NCBI GenBank assembly: GCA_033344775.1
Contig: JAWPMT010000005.1
Coordinates: forward strand, 2,029,501-2,093,500
Length of the DNA stretch: 64,000 nucleotides
Direction: 5' to 3'
Source of the DNA: Cytophagales bacterium
GTDB lineage: Bacteria; Bacteroidota; Bacteroidia; Cytophagales; Cyclobacteriaceae
Positions within the stretch are counted from its first letter, which is position 1; the number at the start of each line of letters is the position of its first letter. A program made the translations under genes and the position numbers. Shown here piece after piece: positions 35,025 through 44,400 of this stretch. Under the pieces are notes generated by a model. It worked only from the letters and a program-made list of their open reading frames with translations, searched no databases and was not told the origin of the DNA.

Positions 35025-36079
35025 TAGAAAGCTATCTTCAACGATCCAAAAAACGCTGGACAATCATTTTTGTCTTGCTCATGCTATTGGTCGTTGTGCT
35101 ATTCATCACCAATCTCAGTTTAGGGTCAGTTTACATTCCTTTTTCCAATTTCTGGCAATACTTCTCTGATTCGGGAACGGGCAAGGAAAGCTGGGACCTG
35201 ATCATCCGTAACTTCAGGCTACCCAAAGCATGGACTGCCGTTTTCACGGGTGCAGCACTAGGAGTAAGCGGGCTACAAATGCAAACCCTGTTCCGAAATC
35301 CATTGGCTGGACCATTTATTCTGGGCATTAGCTCCGGAGCAGGGCTGGGGGTAGCACTAGCCATCTTCACAGGGATCTATTTCGGGTTCTTTTTTGACCT
35401 CACCGGACTTGGGAGAAGCTGGACCACTGTCATTGCTGCTGGTGTCGGAAGTTTTCTGGTGTTGATCACTATTTTGCTCGCCTCCTCGAGGTTGAAAGAT
35501 GGTGTCAGCCTATTGATTGTAGGTCTGATGTTTGGTACCATCGCCAGTGCAATCGTTGGGATCTTACAGTTTTTCAGTCAGGCCGAAAACATCCAGGCCT
35601 ATGTGATCTGGTCATTCGGTAGTCTGGGTGGGGTTTCGCAACAGGAGCTCATCGTATTTCAATGGATCATATTTGCCGGACTTATCCTTGCGATGGCATT
35701 GTCCAAGCCACTCAACGCCCTGCTCTTGGGTGAACAGTACGCAGCCAGTATTGGACTGAACCTAAAACGGATCCGGTTTCTCGTCATCCTGAACACCAGC
35801 TTACTGGCCGGTACAGTTACTGCTTTTTGTGGCCCCGTGGCCTTTATTGGCTTGGCCGTTCCTCACTTAGTTCGGATGCTGTTCAATACCTCGAATCACC
35901 TCCAATTGACACCACTGATCATCTTGTTTGGCAGCGGACTGGTTTTGATTTTTGACATCATCAGTCAGGTTCCCGGCTCTGATCTCACACTTCCGCTAAA
36001 TGCGGTAACAGCTCTATTTGGCGGGCCATTTGTCATTTGGGTATTGCTAAAAAAACGCACCATCAATTTTTCGGGATGA
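35021..36079 (+). CDS. FecCD-family ABC transporter permease
   Basis: A 352-residue permease of the iron-siderophore/vitamin B12 type with about ten membrane helices. Conserved blocks are LRLPKAWTAVFTGAALGVSGLQMQTLFRNPLAGPFILGISSGAGLG, then IWSFGSLGGVS, and FIGLAVPHLVRMLF near the ATPase-contact loop. Its ATG overlaps the lipoprotein stop and its stop overlaps the ATPase ATG, both as ATGA. Confidence 0.93.
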   Translation: MIESYLQRSKKRWTIIFVLLMLLVVVLFITNLSLGSVYIPFSNFWQYFSDSGTGKESWDLIIRNFRLPKAWTAVFTGAALGVSGLQMQTLFRNPLAGPFILGISSGAGLGVALAIFTGIYFGFFFDLTGLGRSWTTVIAAGVGSFLVLITILLASSRLKDGVSLLIVGLMFGTIASAIVGILQFFSQAENIQAYVIWSFGSLGGVSQQELIVFQWIIFAGLILAMALSKPLNALLLGEQYAASIGLNLKRIRFLVILNTSLLAGTVTAFCGPVAFIGLAVPHLVRMLFNTSNHLQLTPLIILFGSGLVLIFDIISQVPGSDLTLPLNAVTALFGGPFVIWVLLKKRTINFSG

Positions 36080-37044
36080 GTTTGCTTTCGACACATGATC
36101 TAGCCATTGGCTATCCCGGCAAACCAGCCCTGCAAAAGGATTTGAATCTTGCTGTTAATCAGGGGCAGATCATTTCATTGATGGGGCAAAATGGCGTGGG
36201 CAAGACCACCTTCCTGAAAACCATCAATGGACTGCTCCCTGTAATTTCCGGAGAAGTACGCATGAACGGCCAGAGCCTGGAAAAACTTTCCAGGCTGGAG
36301 ATCGCCAAAGACTGTGCGCTGGTATTGACCGAAAAACCTGCCAATCATCAACTGTCGGTAATCGATCTGGTGGCCATGGGTCGGCACCCCTACTCCAATT
36401 GGCTAGGACTTTTATCACAGGAAGATAAAACAGCAGTGGAATCGGCCATTCATCAAACGAAGATCGATTACATCGCCGAACGAAAAATCGGAGAACTGAG
36501 TGACGGTCAATTACAAAAAGTGATGATTGCTCGGGCGTTAGCTCAGGATACGAACCTCATCATTTTGGATGAACCTGTCGCCCACCTGGACCTGAACAAT
36601 AAAATTGAGGTGATGCGACTGCTTCGTGAGATCGCAAAGCAAGGAAAAGGTATTCTGATCTCGACCCATGACATCCAGGTTACGACACAGTTATCCGATG
36701 AGTTGTGGTTGTTTGGTTTTGGCACGCAAGTTCAAACGGGCATTCCTGAAGACCTCATCCTCAATGGACAGTTAGAAAAAACCCTCTACCTCGAGCATCA
36801 CCACTACGATTTTGTGCACCATCGTCTCCTCAATGTAGCATCCGGGCCAGCCATCCAACTGACTGGTGACGAAGATGTGGCATACTGGACGGAACAAGCG
36901 TTGGTCAGGGCTGGTTATCAGGTTGGAGCATCAGAAATAGTGGTCGAATGCCAATCAACATCATGGTCCTTACAGAACGAGGATTATTCGACGATTGCAG
37001 GATTAATTGAGGGGGTGAGGGGAGTTAGAAACGCGGAAATTTAA
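36076..37044 (+). CDS. FecE/BtuD-type ABC transporter ATP-binding protein
   Basis: The ATG at 36076 overlaps the permease stop (ATGA) and gives 322 residues. Walker A is GQNGVGKTT, the Q loop lies near ALVLTEKP, the signature is LSDGQLQKVMIARAL, Walker B is LIILDEP and the switch His is in STHD. After the ATPase there is an extra domain of about 85 residues starting with a His-rich stretch (YLEHHHYDFVHH), which is not part of the standard fold; it could be a sensor or metal-binding domain. Confidence 0.9.
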   Translation: MSLLSTHDLAIGYPGKPALQKDLNLAVNQGQIISLMGQNGVGKTTFLKTINGLLPVISGEVRMNGQSLEKLSRLEIAKDCALVLTEKPANHQLSVIDLVAMGRHPYSNWLGLLSQEDKTAVESAIHQTKIDYIAERKIGELSDGQLQKVMIARALAQDTNLIILDEPVAHLDLNNKIEVMRLLREIAKQGKGILISTHDIQVTTQLSDELWLFGFGTQVQTGIPEDLILNGQLEKTLYLEHHHYDFVHHRLLNVASGPAIQLTGDEDVAYWTEQALVRAGYQVGASEIVVECQSTSWSLQNEDYSTIAGLIEGVRGVRNAEI

Positions 37045-37050
37045 TGGGTA

Positions 37051-37065
37051 CTCGATGCAATCGAG
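37051..37065. repeat. REP-like hairpin, family B, copy 2
   Basis: CTCGAT-GCA-ATCGAG, with the surrounding core TCGATGCAATCGAGG differing by one base from the core at 7771-7785. It lies between the convergent ATPase and LytTR genes, again a place where a terminator is expected. Confidence 0.55.
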
Positions 37066-37118
37066 GGTCACAACCGTAATAAATCCAAGCACCCTAAACC
37101 AACCTCCGCTTCATGGCT

Positions 37119-37844
37119 TCACATCCATCCCGCACTCTTGAGTCGGTTCATGAATGCTTGCTTGTAAGTCTCACCTATCGGCAGGGGCACCTCACCAATG
37201 ATCACGCGGGCCTTTTCGATTTCTTTGATCTTATCAATTGCTACCACGAATGATTTATGAATGCGAATGAAATTTTTGGCCGGGAGCTTATCCAGCAGGT
37301 CATTGAAGGACATGAGTGTTAATACGCGTTCGGCAGTCGTGTGGATGGCCAGGTAATCCTTCATTCCTTCGATGTACTGAATGTCCTTGAGCGCGATCTG
37401 TTGCCATTTAAACTCCGTCTTTACGAAAATGAAGTCGTTTTGCTCCGTTTTAGGGGCCGGTGCGGAAGATTTAGCCGTCTTCCCGTTAGAAGCTCTTTCC
37501 AGGGCCTTTTGCGAGGATTTCAGAAAACGTCCAAAGGAGATCGGCTTCAGCAAATAATCCGTAATGTCCAGTTCATAGCCCTCCATGGCATATTCACTGT
37601 AGGCCGTGGTAAAGATGATTTGAGGCTTTTGCTTCAGTACCTGCACCAATTGCGTCCCCAGTAATTGCGGCATTTGAATGTCTAGAAACAACAAGTCTAC
37701 TTGTTCATCTTGCAAGAAGGACAAGACTTCCATCCCATCGTCAAACTTGCCTTTCAACTCGAGAAAAGGTACTTGCTCGATATAATCCACAATTTTTTCG
37801 AGCGCCAAGGGCTCATCATCAACAGCTATACAGGTTAACTTCAT
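37119..37844 (-). CDS. LytTR-family response regulator
   Basis: A 241-residue regulator. The receiver domain has Asp9-Asp10 and phospho-acceptor Asp55 (LLFLDIQMP); the C-terminal LytTR DNA-binding domain runs from about residue 140 (DFIFVKTEFKWQQIALKDIQYIEGMKDYLAIHT) to FIRIHKSFVVAIDKIKEI. It is translated from an ATG overlapping the sensor kinase stop by four bases, so the pair is coupled. Direct targets are unknown; the divergent gene at 39182 is one candidate. Confidence 0.93.
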   Translation of the reverse strand: MKLTCIAVDDEPLALEKIVDYIEQVPFLELKGKFDDGMEVLSFLQDEQVDLLFLDIQMPQLLGTQLVQVLKQKPQIIFTTAYSEYAMEGYELDITDYLLKPISFGRFLKSSQKALERASNGKTAKSSAPAPKTEQNDFIFVKTEFKWQQIALKDIQYIEGMKDYLAIHTTAERVLTLMSFNDLLDKLPAKNFIRIHKSFVVAIDKIKEIEKARVIIGEVPLPIGETYKQAFMNRLKSAGWM

Positions 37845-38950
37845 CCTTCTTTAGTTTGAGGTGCTTCAGGTTCTTCCAAATTTACATTAAGCGATACGGT
37901 ATAATAGCCATTTGCTACATGAGTATTTAACGCGTATCGGTTTTCATACAACAGATCCAGTCTTCGTTCTACATTCTTCAGCCCTATACCCCCTACTTTA
38001 TCCTTTTGCTCCAAATGATTGGGATCATATGAATTTCTACAATTGAATCGCAACAAAGAATCTTCCATTTCTATGGACACTTCTATGACTCTGCGTCCAT
38101 CAATGATATTTGCGTGCTTAAAGGCATTCTCCACAAAAACAATGAACAACATGGGTGCGATTTTCTGCCCGGCTACTGGCCCTTTACATTCGAAATTGAC
38201 CACATCTGTGGCTTTCATCCGAATGCGTTGCAGGTCGAAATAGCTGGACAGGTATTCGATCTCGCTATTCAACAGCACGTGGTTGGCATTACTATCATAC
38301 AGCATGTAGCGCATGATGGCCGATAGCTTATGAACTGCTTCAGATCCTTCCGGAGACACTTTATAGATCAGTGAATCAATGCTATTCAAGACATTGAACA
38401 AAAAATGTGGGTTTACCTGGTTTCGAAGCAAATCCAATTCGCCTTGCATTCTTCTTCTTTCAAGCTCCTTCTTCATTTGCTGATTCTTGAACCAGTCTAC
38501 GGTGATCCGTACGGCAATCGAAAAAGGAACGAGTCCTAAAATTGTATTGAACCTGCGTGCAAGCTCCTGCCAATGCAAATATTCATGATCCTCTTCCAGG
38601 CTGAATTGAACAGAAGGCAAGGATTTTATAGCAAAAAGACTATCAAACCCATATTTCAATGGTGGATAGACCAGCATCAGCAAAATCACCACACCTATAA
38701 AAGACCAGGTTTTGCGTCCCAGCCAATTGGGGACCAGATAAGAATAAAAGGTATAGAAGATGGCCAGCTTGACAGGTACATTGATCACCAGCCATCCCAG
38801 GTATTCATGCAACTGCATTTGGTCCACGCCGACCATGAGCACACCGATCATGACAAAATAAAACGTCCACCACAGGATATGATAAATGCCCGTTTGTCGG
38901 TTTAGCCTGGAAAAAAGGCGATCTCTTAAATTTTCTAATCGATTTGCCAT
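37841..38950 (-). CDS. LytS/YehU-type sensor histidine kinase
   Basis: A 369-residue kinase with four hydrophobic membrane segments in the first 150 residues (for example LGWLVINVPVKLAIFYTFYSYLV), a short coiled coil, then the His_kinase domain with QVNPHFLFNVLNSIDSLI as phosphorylation site and MLFIVFVENAFKHA plus GGIGLKNVERRL as ATPase motifs. It has no large sensor domain, so it probably senses the membrane or a partner protein. Partner is the overlapping LytTR regulator. Confidence 0.92.
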   Translation of the reverse strand: MANRLENLRDRLFSRLNRQTGIYHILWWTFYFVMIGVLMVGVDQMQLHEYLGWLVINVPVKLAIFYTFYSYLVPNWLGRKTWSFIGVVILLMLVYPPLKYGFDSLFAIKSLPSVQFSLEEDHEYLHWQELARRFNTILGLVPFSIAVRITVDWFKNQQMKKELERRRMQGELDLLRNQVNPHFLFNVLNSIDSLIYKVSPEGSEAVHKLSAIMRYMLYDSNANHVLLNSEIEYLSSYFDLQRIRMKATDVVNFECKGPVAGQKIAPMLFIVFVENAFKHANIIDGRRVIEVSIEMEDSLLRFNCRNSYDPNHLEQKDKVGGIGLKNVERRLDLLYENRYALNTHVANGYYTVSLNVNLEEPEAPQTKEG

Positions 38951-39022
38951 TGATCAAATGTACGTGGCTTTTCAATTCAGGTCGAACACCTGCGCAGCTT
39001 CTCGACCAATATGGTGATTGTA

Positions 39023-39084
39023 TCTACCAACAGGGGTATTGAACCGCCCACCTGTTTGAAAGGATAAAAAAGGGTGTTGGTAGA
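39023..39084. promoter_or_regulatory. 10-bp inverted repeat in the divergent promoter region
   Basis: TCTACCAACA (39023-39032) and TGTTGGTAGA (39075-39084) are perfect inverted repeats separated by 42 bases; AACAGG and CCTGTT are nested inside. The region separates the kinase gene (minus, start 38950) from the gene at 39182 (plus), so this could be an operator or an RNA stem. Confidence 0.4.
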
Positions 39085-39181
39085 TTAGTTTCGGAGGTTT
39101 ATCCATTCCTTTTTTTAGAGTGTGCAACGATATCTACTTTAGTTTCATCATTTGACTATTAATCAAATGCAATTAGTAAAA

Positions 39182-40486
39182 ATGCCAAAGGTCAAAAACA
39201 CATTTTTCCTATTTCTATACCTGGTGTCCGCAGGGTTGGTCGCCCAGGATACCAGGTTACTTTCAGGTACCATCTATGACGCGGCTACCGGAGAAACACT
39301 CCCCTTTGCCACCGTCAGTCTAAAAGGAACATCGTTAGGTACCGTGTCAAATTCCCAGGGAATTTACAATTTCAGAATTCCCTCTCGATCTCAATATCCT
39401 TTAGTTGCCAATTTCATTGGATACGAACCTTTTGAAATTGCGATTGCCGACATCAAAGAAGATCGAATGGACATCAGGCTCAAAAGTTCTTCCATTGAAT
39501 TAAAAGAATTGACGATCCGTCCACTCACTGCAGCCGAGTATGTGAAACTGGCAGTATCCAAATTCCCTCAGAATTACGCCAATGAACCGTTTCAGACACA
39601 AGCTTACTACCGCGAGAAATTCGCTGAAAATGGCAATCCGTTGAAATACACCGAGGGCTACTTCAAAAGCCATTATCCTAACTATGTCAGTGGAGATTCC
39701 ACACAACATCGATTGCTTCTATATAATGAGGTTGATGATCCGGCTGAACTGGCTTTCATGCTTAGAAAACGCAATAAGAAGGAAGCCAAAAAACGCAAAA
39801 AGGCCGAAAAGAAAGGTGAAGAATATGAAGCGGATGAAGGTGGTGAATTGATTCAGGCTTCATTCGGAGGCCCTTCCAGCATCTTATCCGATGATCCTAT
39901 CAGCTCTACTGAAGACTATCTGGACACGCTGAAATTGCACAAAAAGTTCAAATTTGAATACACCGGAGCAGCCAGCTACCTGGGTCGTCAATTGCTCATT
40001 GTTTCCTTCAAAAGCAAGGGCAAAGTGGACCATGTCAAAATGGTCGGTAAAATTTATTTCGACTATGATAGCGATGCCATCGTAGCCATCGAATCATCCG
40101 GAAAGATCGTGGTGCCTGCCTGGGCAAGGCCCTTCCTTTTCGCTTTCGGACTGGCCATTAACGAACCTACATTCAAACAAACCATCCGATATCAATTGAG
40201 AGGGGAAAAATGGTATCCTGAAAACTTCTTTACTCAGGCCAATATTGGCTTGACCAAACGATACATCATGGCGAAAAATGAGCGGTCAGATTTCGAATTC
40301 CAGCACTTGTTGTCTATCCATCAACTTGAGATCAAGGACACACCTATTTTAGAAAAAAATCGATTTGATCCTGACGAAGAAATGAAAGAACAGATCAAGC
40401 CGGAAGACGGTCTTTCCTGGGAAAAAGTAAGTACGCTTGTCCCGGAAAGTATTTCAGAAAAAGCGACTGAAATCGAAGAAGAATAA
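39182..40486 (+). CDS. Carboxypeptidase-regulatory-like domain protein (DUF5686-like group)
   Basis: I use the ATG at 39182 (434 residues), which starts directly with a signal peptide (KNTFFLFLYLVSAGLVAQ); in-frame ATG 39167 and TTG 39152 are alternatives. Residues about 20-105 are a CarboxypepD_reg-like beta-sandwich (LSGTIYDAATGETLPFATVSLKGTSLGTVSNSQGIYNF). The remainder is a beta-rich region with a Lys/Glu-rich linker (KKEAKKRKKAEKKGEEYEAD). Such proteins are outer-membrane-associated in Bacteroidota; function is unknown. The ABC ATPase starts 24 bases downstream, suggesting one operon. Confidence 0.78.
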   Translation: MPKVKNTFFLFLYLVSAGLVAQDTRLLSGTIYDAATGETLPFATVSLKGTSLGTVSNSQGIYNFRIPSRSQYPLVANFIGYEPFEIAIADIKEDRMDIRLKSSSIELKELTIRPLTAAEYVKLAVSKFPQNYANEPFQTQAYYREKFAENGNPLKYTEGYFKSHYPNYVSGDSTQHRLLLYNEVDDPAELAFMLRKRNKKEAKKRKKAEKKGEEYEADEGGELIQASFGGPSSILSDDPISSTEDYLDTLKLHKKFKFEYTGAASYLGRQLLIVSFKSKGKVDHVKMVGKIYFDYDSDAIVAIESSGKIVVPAWARPFLFAFGLAINEPTFKQTIRYQLRGEKWYPENFFTQANIGLTKRYIMAKNERSDFEFQHLLSIHQLEIKDTPILEKNRFDPDEEMKEQIKPEDGLSWEKVSTLVPESISEKATEIEEE

Positions 40487-40510
40487 AGAATAAGTTAACC
40501 TCTAAGAGAA

Positions 40511-41404
40511 ATGAAACTTTCCATTCAAAATTTATCGAAAACCTACGGTAACGGGGTACAGGCACTGAAAGATGTGAACCTGGAAATTCCGGTAGGCATG
40601 TATGGCTTACTGGGCCCTAATGGTGCGGGAAAATCCTCACTGATGCGAACCATCGCTACGTTGCAGGAACCAGATACAGGATCAATCACTTTGGGTGAGT
40701 TGGACGTACTGAAGCAAAAGGATGAAGTACGAAAGATCCTGGGCTACTTGCCTCAGGAATTTGGTGTGTATCCTAAAGTATCTGCCGAAGTATTGCTTGA
40801 TCACCTGGCCGTATTGAAGGGCATTTCGAATAAAAAAGAAAGGAAAGAGCTGGTACATGCCCTGTTGCACAAAACCAACTTATGGCCAGCAAGAAGAAAA
40901 AACCTGGGAGGTTACTCCGGAGGAATGAAGCAACGATTTGGGATCGCACAAGCGCTGCTTTCATCTCCAAAGCTCATCATTGTGGATGAGCCAACAGCAG
41001 GGCTGGATCCTGCAGAAAGAAACCGATTTCTGAACCTTCTAAGTGAAATTGGAGAAAACACGGTCGTGATTCTTTCCACACACATCGTGGAAGATGTGGT
41101 GGAATTATGTACTAACATGGCCATCATCAATAAGGGCGAAGTGTTGTTAAAAGGTAACCCGCTTCAAACCATCGCCGATATCGAGGGCAAAGTCTGGAGC
41201 AAAACCATCAATAAATCGGAATTGGAAGATTATCGAAATAATTTCAATGTGATCTCAGACAGGCTGATCGCCGGAAAACCACAGATACACGTTTTCGCGG
41301 ACCAGCAGCCTGATCCTTCGTTTGATGGCGTCGCTGCGGACCTGGAGGATGTCTATTTCTCTCAAATATTTGCTAAGCAAGAAGCTGCTTTGTCTGCTGC
41401 TTAA
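40511..41404 (+). CDS. ABC transporter ATP-binding protein
   Basis: A 297-residue ATPase of the ABC-2 export class. Walker A is GPNGAGKSS, the Q loop is LPQEFG, the signature is YSGGMKQRFG, Walker B is LIIVDEPTAGLDP and the switch is STHIVED. It ends one base before the open frame of the permease-aminopeptidase fusion, with which it forms an ABC-2-type complex. Substrate unknown. Confidence 0.93.
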   Translation: MKLSIQNLSKTYGNGVQALKDVNLEIPVGMYGLLGPNGAGKSSLMRTIATLQEPDTGSITLGELDVLKQKDEVRKILGYLPQEFGVYPKVSAEVLLDHLAVLKGISNKKERKELVHALLHKTNLWPARRKNLGGYSGGMKQRFGIAQALLSSPKLIIVDEPTAGLDPAERNRFLNLLSEIGENTVVILSTHIVEDVVELCTNMAIINKGEVLLKGNPLQTIADIEGKVWSKTINKSELEDYRNNFNVISDRLIAGKPQIHVFADQQPDPSFDGVAADLEDVYFSQIFAKQEAALSAA

Positions 41405-41428
41405 TTGTCCACGATAAACTTGAATACT

Positions 41429-44400
41429 ATGTGGTATCAAATATTCAAATTCGAATTAGAGTACAGAAAAAAGCGGCCGGCAACCTATATCTATTTTGGT
41501 ATCCTGCTCGTCATGGCTGCTGTGACCATGTCGACGGATGTCATTCAGATCGGTGGAGCTTCCGGGTTGGTGAAAGAAAATTCGCCAGCTACGGTAGCCA
41601 ACATGATGGGTATACTTACTGCGGCTATGGCGATGATCACTTCCGCCGTGATGGGAGTAAGCATCTTGCGTGATTTTGAGCACGGTACGGAATCCATGAT
41701 GTTCACAACGCCCATCACCAAGGGTGACTATCTATTAGGTCGTTTCCTGGGTTCGTTCATTGTAGTGGTCCTGATTTTCCTGGGTGTTCCGGTAGGCTTC
41801 ATGATTGGAGACGTCATTCAACAAATGACTGACCCGGACAAAGTATTGCCATTCAATACCTGGACATACTTACATCCATTCATTTACTTCGTGATCCCCA
41901 ACCTGTTTTTTACTGGAGTATTATTCTTTTTCACGGGTGCACTTTCACGAAAAATGCTCATTGTATACGTACAGTGGATGATCCTGTTTGTTTTTTATCA
42001 AATCGCTCTGACATTAACCAGTGAAGTAGATAATCAAAACATAGCGGCAGTTTTAGATCCGTTTGCTCTTACTACCATTGGGAACACAACGCAATACTGG
42101 ACCGTAGCGGAACAGAACTCTCAGGTCATACCAATTGAAGGTGTGGTACTACAAAACCGCTTATTATGGATTGCTGTAGGCATCATTTTCGGTATCATCG
42201 GTTATTTCGCATTCAGCTTCAATGTGGTTCGAAATAGTTGGTTTAAAAAGAAAAACAAACAAGCGGATGAAGTCTCTGACACTTCCATTGAGCTTCCGAA
42301 AGTGAGTCAAAACCTGGGGATTGGCACCTATTTGCAACAAATTTGGACACAAGCCCGATTCTACTTCTGGTTTGTCGTTAAAGGCATTCCTTTTCAGGCC
42401 ATAGCCTTATTTGGATTCGTCATACTTATTATCAATTCTTTCTTTATCGGAAGAGTTTTTGGAACCTATACGTACCCTACGACTTATCTCATTTTACAAC
42501 TGATACAAGGAGCCTTTTCACTCTTCTTTATCATCATTGTGGTGTTCTACTCCGGCGAATTGATTTGGCGTGAACGTGATGTGAAAATCAACCTCATTCA
42601 GGATTCCTTGCCTTCTCCTGATTTTGTCGGGCTCATCAGCAAGTTCCTGGGGTTGATTCTGGTTTATGCATCGCTCTCCGTCTTATTGATCATTTTCGGA
42701 GTACTCGTGCAAGCATTCAAAGGGTTCTATGAATTCAAGCTGGGCCTTTATTTCACAGCCATGTTTACCGAGACCTTCTCGTTCCTGTTACTTTTCACGC
42801 TGTTGGCCTTCTTCATTCAGGTCATGGTCAACAACAAGTTCCTGGGACATGCACTCCTCATCTTGTTTTTCATCACCATGGGTGTTCTGGATTCATTGGG
42901 ATTAGAACACAGTCTCTTCCAGTTTGGAAGTGCAAGCCTCGGTACATATTCAGAAATGAATGGTTTCGGCCATTTTGTGACTGGCTTCAGCTGGTTTGAC
43001 CTTTATTGGTTGGCGTTCTCCATCTTCTTATTCGCCGTTTCTGTGATGTTCGCCGTAAGAGGTTCGGAAGCTGCCATGAAGTGGCGTTGGAAAGTAGGCG
43101 TGCTACGCTTGCAACGACCCTTGATCACTTTTGGGATCACGGCCTTCATGGTATTTGGATTGTCAGGATGCTACATCTATTACAATACCAACGTCCTGAA
43201 TACCTATGCCAACTCAGAGGACATTGAAGCATTCCAGGCAGACTATGAACGTACCTATAAGAAGTATGAATTCGTAGCTCAGCCTAAGATCACAGACATG
43301 AATTTCCGGGCTGAGCTGTACCCAATGGATCGGAACTACAGCATGGAAGGATACTACATGTTGGTGAACATGGAAGATCACCCAATCGACAGCTTGCATA
43401 TCCAGTTAGATTTCCAGGATGATTTCAAACATGAATACCTTAAGCTGGACAAGCCATCTACAGTAGTCCTGAATGATGAAAAGTTCAAGTACCTCATTTA
43501 TGAATTTGATCAGCCACTGCAACCAGGAGATTCTCTGAAGTTCAGCTTTAAGCAGGAATACACCTCGACCGGATTCAAAGAATCAGGAAGCAACACAAGC
43601 ATCGTCTTCAATGGCACCTTCCTGAACAATATTTCATTGCCTCAGATAGGGTATAATGCCGGGTCCGAGCTAGGAACTGATAATACCCGGAAAGACAATG
43701 ACCTGGAGCCTAAAGAGCGATTACCTGAACGTGATGACCCAATAGGTCTTAGTAGAAATTTCATTTCAGATGACAGCCATGGGATCAATTTCGAGATTGT
43801 AATCGGAACGGAGAAGGATCAAATTGCTGTGGCTCCTGGTTACTTGCAACGCGAGTGGATGGAAAATGATCGTAAATACTTCCATTATAAGATGGACAAG
43901 CCCATGTTGCCTTTCTTCAATATCGTTTCTGCACGATATGAAGTAATGAGGGATAAAACCACGATCAATATTGATTCTGCTACTACTCAGGAAATAAACC
44001 TGGAAATCTACTACCACGAAGGGCATGAATACAATCTGGAAAGTATGATGAAAGGATTAAAGAACTCTTTCGCCTACTTCTCCGAAAACTTCAGCCCTTA
44101 TCAGTATCGTCAAATGCGAATCCTGGAATTCCCAAGATATAGCTCGTTTGCTCAGTCTTTTGCGAACACGGTGCCTTTTTCTGAGGCCATCGGATTCATG
44201 GTGAAAATTGAAGAAGAGGATGATGTAGATGTGGCTTACTTTGTTACAGCGCATGAAATTGCACATCAATGGTGGGCACATCAGGTGATCGCTGCCGATG
44301 TTCAGGGTAGTCAGGTACTATCTGAAACATTGTCTCAATATTCTGCCTTGATGGTGATGAAGCATGAGTACCCAAGAGAGCACATGCAAGAGTTCCTCAA

